A stretch of 11,283 nucleotides of DNA. It comes from an uncultured Methylococcaceae bacterium (lineage in GTDB: Bacteria; Pseudomonadota; Gammaproteobacteria; Methylococcales; Methylomonadaceae). The translations under genes were made by a program, and so were the position numbers. The stretch is from positions 1 to 11,283 of the forward strand of contig CAJAHC010000505.1 of the NCBI GenBank assembly GCA_903939355.1. The letters are read 5' to 3'. Under the pieces are notes generated by a model. The model searched no databases and was not told the origin of the DNA. It saw only the letters and a list, made by a program, of their open reading frames with translations. Below are positions 5,889 through 11,283 of the stretch, in pieces (the first letter of the stretch is position 1; each line of letters opens with the position of its first letter).

Positions 5889-7583
5889 TTAACGTAATTT
5901 TAGTTTTTCCAATAAGTCGGTTGCTGCTTTTTTTTCTGTAAAATCAGCTTCCGCTTGAATAAGGGGTTCAAGTATTTCAATGGCTTTTTCAGGATTGTTA
6001 TTGGCCACGTAAGACTCTGCCAAATGAAATTGAATATTCGGTTCTTTGGGGGATAAGCCGGCGGCTTTTTCAAGTAGGGCTAAGCCTTCTTTAGCTTGGT
6101 TTTGTTTTATCAAAATGGAGCCATACGTATCTAGAATAGCAGCAGATTCAGGCGCTTTCTCGTAAGCCTTTTTGCCATATTCAAGGGCGCGTGGATCATT
6201 TTTTTGTGAATACAAGAAGGCGAGATTGTTTAAGGCAAGGGCATTGTCGGTTTGCTGAGTTAGCATGGCCTTGTAGTGTGCTTCCGCTTGCTGAGGATCG
6301 TTCTGTTGTTGATAAATAGTCGCCAGTTTAAAATGAGCAGCTATATTTTTATTATTTTTTTCCACTGCACCGTTAAGGAGTTTAATGGCTTCAGTTTGTT
6401 TCTTCTGAGCGATCAATAAATCAACTAAGGTAAATAATATGCGGTCATTTTGTTCGATGTTATAAGCCTTTTGATACATTTCAGCGGCCTTATTCAATTT
6501 TTTGTCACTCAGATAAGCATCCCCTTTTAATAGTTTACCCAATACCAGCTTTGGAAAAAGGCTATCTATTTTATCGGCTATTTTTAAGGCTTCTTCGGTC
6601 CGCTTGAGTTTAATTAAATAGGCGGTTTTATAAATTAAGGCTTCCGGATTATTAGGTGTTAGTTGTGCAGTTTCATCCAATAATTTGAGTGTTTCTTTCT
6701 CTTTATCAGGTTGCTCACTCATTAGCTTAATCAACAACAAACGATTGCCGATATTTCCTTTATCGAGGCTTATTAATTTGAACAGTGTTTCTTCAGCCAA
6801 CGATTTTTTATTATTAATGATTTGTGCTTGCGCCAATAAACTCAGTGCAGAGGTGTTATCCGGATAGCGTGAGCTTAATTCTTCAGTGAGAGCCAGAATT
6901 TTTTCGGGTTGTTTTTGTAGGGCATAATATTTACCTGCATTTTTGATGACATCTATTTCTTCGGTAATATTACCTTTCACTTTGTCTTGTGCGGTTTGTA
7001 ATAATTTTTCAATTTCGGCATTATCTTTTTGTTTGTAGGCTACATCGGCTAATACCAGATAAGCATTGAGCGTTTTATTATTTATGGATAAAGCTTTGTT
7101 GGCATAGTCTTTGGCTTTATCAAGTTGGCCATTATCTAAAGCCAGTTTTGCAGAACCCAGATAGGCCATAATATTTTTTGGATCAAGCTTAATGGTTTGG
7201 TCATAATTTTGTTGAGCAGCTATGGGATTTTTCTTAAGCGTTTCTAATAGAGCATTCAAATTATGGTAATCCGCTACATTTGGATTATGTTGTAATAAGT
7301 CTGAAATGATTTTTTGAGCATCATCCAGTTTGTTTTCCTTCAACAAACGGAGTGCTTCAAGGACTTGGTTTTTTTTATTCTTTTCAGTCGATTGGTGGAA
7401 GGAGTCTATTATAGAAATAGAGTGACCTTGTTCTGGAGTGTCCGGGGTAATTTGTTCAAGATTTTTAAAGCTATGCTGATGCGAGTCAAGTAACTCATAG
7501 TTCGCCGCCATGGCTAGAGAACTTGAGGTTAAAAGACTTAAAACAAGTGCGTAGCGATAGTGTTTTATAATCATTGTTTTCAT
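5889..7583 (-). CDS. Exported tetratricopeptide-repeat protein (PEP-CTERM/exosortase-linked, PrsT-like)
   Basis: This 564-residue protein has a signal peptide (residues 1-26, basic MKTMIIKHYRYA, hydrophobic core, AMA cleavage site), so it should act in the periplasm or beyond. From about residue 75 to the end it is an almost continuous array of roughly a dozen TPR units; typical ones are AYLGSAKLALDNGQLDKAKD and ALNNLAFLYSQKNDPRALEY. The TPR solenoid is a protein-binding scaffold. Exosortase loci commonly encode an exported TPR protein, PrsT, thought to help polysaccharide export or assembly. PrsT is usually about 900 residues, so this one is a shorter relative or a different TPR scaffold. 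I therefore give no gene symbol. The ATG has CAGGT 7 bases upstream. A terminator-like hairpin follows the gene. The 293-bp gap to ispB holds no clear promoter; an apparent TTGGTT/TATTTT pair would start transcription inside the ribosome site. Confidence 0.8.
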   Translation of the reverse strand: MKTMIIKHYRYALVLSLLTSSSLAMAANYELLDSHQHSFKNLEQITPDTPEQGHSISIIDSFHQSTEKNKKNQVLEALRLLKENKLDDAQKIISDLLQHNPNVADYHNLNALLETLKKNPIAAQQNYDQTIKLDPKNIMAYLGSAKLALDNGQLDKAKDYANKALSINNKTLNAYLVLADVAYKQKDNAEIEKLLQTAQDKVKGNITEEIDVIKNAGKYYALQKQPEKILALTEELSSRYPDNTSALSLLAQAQIINNKKSLAEETLFKLISLDKGNIGNRLLLIKLMSEQPDKEKETLKLLDETAQLTPNNPEALIYKTAYLIKLKRTEEALKIADKIDSLFPKLVLGKLLKGDAYLSDKKLNKAAEMYQKAYNIEQNDRILFTLVDLLIAQKKQTEAIKLLNGAVEKNNKNIAAHFKLATIYQQQNDPQQAEAHYKAMLTQQTDNALALNNLAFLYSQKNDPRALEYGKKAYEKAPESAAILDTYGSILIKQNQAKEGLALLEKAAGLSPKEPNIQFHLAESYVANNNPEKAIEILEPLIQAEADFTEKKAATDLLEKLKLR

Positions 7584-7775
7584 TGATTTACCTGTAAAAA
7601 TACGCGTTCAAATCTTTAAACCAAAAGTTTAGTCGCTTTTTAGGAAAGTTTTGGGTTGTCTTGATGATTTATAGTAAGGCGATCAGAATCGTAGGGATGG
7701 TTACTTTCAACAGAGAAATAGCTTGGGCTAAATCTTAAGGGGGAAAGTGTGCGTGCGTTATATTTTTTCTAAGCG

Positions 7776-7814
7776 GACTGGCAATGCCTGCGTTACTGAT
7801 GAGAAACGCCAGTC
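7776..7814. repeat. Nested inverted repeat between ispB and the TPR gene
   Basis: The outer arms GACTGGC (7776-7782) and GCCAGTC (7808-7814) enclose a small GGCAATGCC hairpin (7780-7788, overlapping the outer arm) and an inner stem GCGTT/AACGC (7790-7794, 7805-7809). The structures compete, so more than one fold is possible. The minus-strand RNA has an A-run instead of a U-run after it, so it is not a standard ispB terminator. It may be an ispB 3' structure or a leader element of the TPR gene. Confidence 0.35.
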
Positions 7815-7876
7815 GAAAACTTTGTTAATTAAGAGAAACAGTTGTTATCAATGACAGGCGTGAGGTGGATTTTTAC

Positions 7877-8887
7877 TTAATAATGTCTTTGGACAGAGAA
7901 TTTTGCTAATGAAACTAATGCCTCTTTGAACTCAGAGGCGGGTAAGACACTTAATGCATTGATTGCTTTTTCTGCTTCTTCATCCGCACGTTGTTCTGTA
8001 TAAGTAATAGCCTGCGTACTTTTCACTATGGCATATACGTCATTAAAGGCGTCACGATTGCCATCTTTAATGGCATTAATAATAATTTCTGCCTCGGCTT
8101 CAGTGCCTTTTTGAATGGCATATATTAAGGGCAGCGTGGGTTTTCCTTCAGCAAGATCATCGCCGAGGTTTTTCCCTAGGTCTTCTTGGCTGGCTTTGTA
8201 GTCGAGTGCATCATCAATCAGTTGAAAAGCGATTCCTAAGTGTTGTCCATATTTGGCAAGACTTTCTTCGACCTCTGAGGATGTCCCAGATATAACGGCG
8301 CTTAATCGGGTGGCAGCACTAAATAGGATGGCAGTTTTTCTGGCAATAACGTCTAAATATTTGGCTTCTGTTGTTTCGGGATTATTACAGTTTAATAATT
8401 GTAATACTTCACCCTCTGCAATGGCAGTTGTGGTTTTTGAAAGGATTTCCATAACGCGCATGTTGCCGGTTCGTACCATCATTTCAAAAGCGCTGGAATA
8501 CAGGTAGTCGCCAACTAGGACACTGGCCGCATTGCCCCATACTGCGTTGGCAGATTCTTTGCCCCGTCTAAGATCGGATTCATCAACAACGTCATCATGG
8601 AGTAGTGTTGCTGTGTGAATAAACTCAATAACAGCTGCAAGTATGAGATGGTTATCATTAATGGCACCGAGTGCTTTGGCGGCCAGTAACAGTAGCATGG
8701 GACGCAATCTTTTACCGCCATTGCCAACGATATAATGCCCCATCTGGTTAATTAAAATAACATCGGAACTTAACTCGTTAATAATGAGCTGATCAACGGC
8801 CTGGGCTTCTTTGGCGGTTAAGTTTTTGATTAAATCAAAATCAATGGGTGCCAGTGTGTTTGATAGTAATTGTGAGTTCGATGCCAT
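7877..8887 (-). CDS. ispB: Octaprenyl (long-chain polyprenyl) diphosphate synthase
   Basis: This trans-prenyltransferase elongates farnesyl diphosphate with isopentenyl diphosphate to make the side chain of ubiquinone (and menaquinone where present). Both aspartate-rich motifs are intact: the first is D98-D-V-V-D102 in LLHDDVVDESDLRRG, the second D225-D-A-L-D229 in QLIDDALDY. The substrate-binding block GGKRLRP (57-63) and the KPTLPL motif are also present. At 336 residues it is 13 longer than the E. coli enzyme, with the extra residues at the N-terminus and no change elsewhere. The start codon has no good ribosome site; the next Met is residue 49, inside the conserved core, so 8887 stands. 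It is divergent from rplU, as in many gammaproteobacteria. The final chain length (eight isoprene units) is inferred from the family. Confidence 0.95.
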   Translation of the reverse strand: MASNSQLLSNTLAPIDFDLIKNLTAKEAQAVDQLIINELSSDVILINQMGHYIVGNGGKRLRPMLLLLAAKALGAINDNHLILAAVIEFIHTATLLHDDVVDESDLRRGKESANAVWGNAASVLVGDYLYSSAFEMMVRTGNMRVMEILSKTTTAIAEGEVLQLLNCNNPETTEAKYLDVIARKTAILFSAATRLSAVISGTSSEVEESLAKYGQHLGIAFQLIDDALDYKASQEDLGKNLGDDLAEGKPTLPLIYAIQKGTEAEAEIIINAIKDGNRDAFNDVYAIVKSTQAITYTEQRADEEAEKAINALSVLPASEFKEALVSLAKFSVQRHY

Positions 8888-8960
8888 TGAATTAGAGCTG
8901 CGCGTGTAAGTGTTGATTGTGTTTCATGGAATAATTGTAATTGATAAGTCTATTTGAGGT

Positions 8961-8990
8961 ATTATAACCGAATAGAAACATAACTGCCCA
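8961..8990 (-). promoter_or_regulatory. Candidate ispB promoter
   Basis: On the minus strand there is a perfect TATAAT (plus-strand ATTATA, 8961-8966). A fair -35 element TGGGCA lies 18 bp upstream (plus-strand 8985-8990), matching TTGACA in four of six positions. The -10 element lies about 74 bp from the ispB start codon. The -35 box overlaps one arm of the inverted repeat at 8985-9016, so a bound regulator could compete with RNA polymerase. Confidence 0.55.
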
Positions 8991-9016
8991 ATGCAATTCA
9001 TTTGACGCATTGGACA
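8985..9016. promoter_or_regulatory. Inverted repeat in the ispB-rplU divergent region, possible operator
   Basis: TGCCCAATGC (8985-8994) and GCATTGGACA (9007-9016) are reverse complements with one mismatch, separated by 12 bp. The right arm is joined to a TTTGACG (9001-9007) that recurs at 9027-9033, 26 bp away. The dyad lies between the ispB -10 box and the rplU promoter. It could be the binding site of a regulator acting on ispB; no candidate regulator is encoded in the window. Confidence 0.35.
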
Positions 9017-9075
9017 ACATTAGCATTTTGACGGCATTCAAATTAACAAGCGTGTTTGGGTAAAGTAAATTTTAG

Positions 9076-9104
9076 TTGACTACTGTTGGCTATAAAAATA
9101 TAAT
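9076..9104 (+). promoter_or_regulatory. Sigma-70 promoter of rplU-rpmA
   Basis: The -35 box TTGACT (9076-9081) and the perfect -10 box TATAAT (9099-9104) are separated by the ideal 17 bp. Transcription should start near 9111, leaving a leader of about 40 bases before the rplU ATG at 9151. This is the strongest sigma-70 promoter in the window, as expected for ribosomal protein genes. Confidence 0.85.
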
Positions 9105-9150
9105 TGCTAATTAAATTTTAACAGATTAATGCTTGATGGAGCTTGCTCAG

Positions 9151-9462
9151 ATGTATGCGGTAATTCAAACAGGTGGTAAACAGTACCGCGTCGAAGAAGG
9201 TACTTATTTAAAAATAGAAAAACTGGAGCTTGGCGAAGGTGACACTATTGAATTTGATAAAGTACTGATGATTCAATCAGATGATGATGTTAAAATCGGT
9301 TTGCCTTTTATCGATGGCGGTAAAGTGACTGCAACCGTCTTGTCTCAAGGTAGACATGATAAAATAAAAATCATTAAATTCAGAAGACGTAAGCACCATA
9401 TGAAACAAATGGGGCACCGTCAATACTATACAGAAATCCAGATTACTGGCATTTCTGCTTAA
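9151..9462 (+). CDS. rplU: 50S ribosomal protein L21
   Basis: L21 binds 23S rRNA in the large subunit. The protein is 103 residues, the same length as in E. coli, and has the expected [14 protein letters not shown] start, a basic [21 protein letters not shown] block that contacts RNA, and the QITGI ending. Earlier in-frame starts exist at 9133 (TTG) and 9136 (ATG). GGAG at 9138-9141, 9 bases before the ATG at 9151, and the conserved N-terminus fix the start at 9151. It is the first gene of the rplU-rpmA unit and is 17 bp from rpmA. Confidence 0.97.
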   Translation: MYAVIQTGGKQYRVEEGTYLKIEKLELGEGDTIEFDKVLMIQSDDDVKIGLPFIDGGKVTATVLSQGRHDKIKIIKFRRRKHHMKQMGHRQYYTEIQITGISA

Positions 9463-9479
9463 GATATTAGGAGTTACAG

Positions 9480-9737
9480 ATGGCTCATAAGAAAGCTGGT
9501 GGTAGTACTCGTAACGGTCGTGACTCTAATGCAAAACGTTTAGGCGTTAAGCGTTTTGGTGGCGAGTTGGTTACAGCAGGACATATTATTGTTCGTCAAC
9601 GTGGAACTAAATTTCACGCTGGTGATAACGTAGGTTGCGGAAAGGATCATACCTTGTTCGCTACTGCAGATGGTAGAGTGACTTTTCAGGTTAAAGGTCC
9701 TAAAAGCCGTAAATTTATTAGTATTATTGCTGCTTAA
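9480..9737 (+). CDS. rpmA: 50S ribosomal protein L27
   Basis: L27 lies near the peptidyl-transferase centre, where its N-terminal tail reaches the tRNA acceptor ends. The 85-residue protein starts [16 protein letters not shown], the classical gammaproteobacterial form, with no N-terminal propeptide of the kind that Firmicutes remove. The Gly/Arg-rich core [15 protein letters not shown] is intact. AGGAG lies 6 bases before the ATG. It is cotranscribed with rplU and followed by a REP-like palindrome and an intrinsic terminator. Confidence 0.97.
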   Translation: MAHKKAGGSTRNGRDSNAKRLGVKRFGGELVTAGHIIVRQRGTKFHAGDNVGCGKDHTLFATADGRVTFQVKGPKSRKFISIIAA

Positions 9738-9774
9738 AACTTATAGTTTGATTGTAGTTAGCAGTAATGTAAGT

Positions 9775-11283
<1,509 letters not shown>

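Noticed and set aside
7597..7624. Possible TPR-gene promoter TTGGTT-16-TATTTT on the minus strand
   Set aside because: Transcription would start at or inside the ribosome-binding site of the gene.
9133..9150. Longer rplU start at TTG 9133 or ATG 9136
   Set aside because: GGAG at 9138-9141 fits the ATG at 9151, and the L21 family starts with MYAV.

Overview
The window looks like chromosomal DNA from an AT-rich gammaproteobacterium. The right end has the housekeeping order ispB (divergent), rplU, rpmA, obgE, proB, which is common in gammaproteobacteria. The left two thirds hold parts of a PEP-CTERM/exosortase protein-sorting system. That combination, with the base composition, suggests a methanotroph-like lineage (Methylococcales), but this is inference from gene content and not a proven assignment.

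Layout, left to right. Positions 1-634 hold no gene I can defend. A sigma-54-type promoter (635-650) precedes a secreted PEP-CTERM protein (705-1556) that resembles the flocculation-associated PepA family; a perfect 17-bp hairpin follows it. Next, an Acg-type FMN nitroreductase-like gene (1809-2879, plus strand) converges on a ThiF/E1-like adenylyltransferase gene (2917-3792, minus strand), with only 37 bp between their stop codons. Upstream of the E1-like gene on the minus strand are two tandem, diverged LuxI-fold acyltransferases of the PEP-CTERM-associated family (3992-4723 and 4880-5617) and a large exported TPR-repeat protein (5889-7583). The minus-strand run ends with ispB (7877-8887). 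Across a 263-bp divergent control region, rplU and rpmA are read from a near-consensus sigma-70 promoter and end at a strong intrinsic terminator. Then come obgE and the 5' part of proB, which overlap by 14 bp.

How the genes may work together. PEP-CTERM proteins carry a C-terminal VPEP-TM-Arg tail that an exosortase recognises in the inner membrane. The associated LuxI-like enzymes are thought to make long-chain N-acyl amino acids. The TPR protein is of the exported kind often found near exopolysaccharide/exosortase loci. No exosortase, PrsK/PrsR or polysaccharide gene lies in this window, so the system must be completed elsewhere in the genome. The most unusual part is the E1-like plus nitroreductase-like pair beside two acyltransferases. 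Together they could form a small-molecule or peptide-modifying pathway (N-acylation, carboxylate adenylation, flavin-dependent oxidation). This is a hypothesis from gene proximity only.
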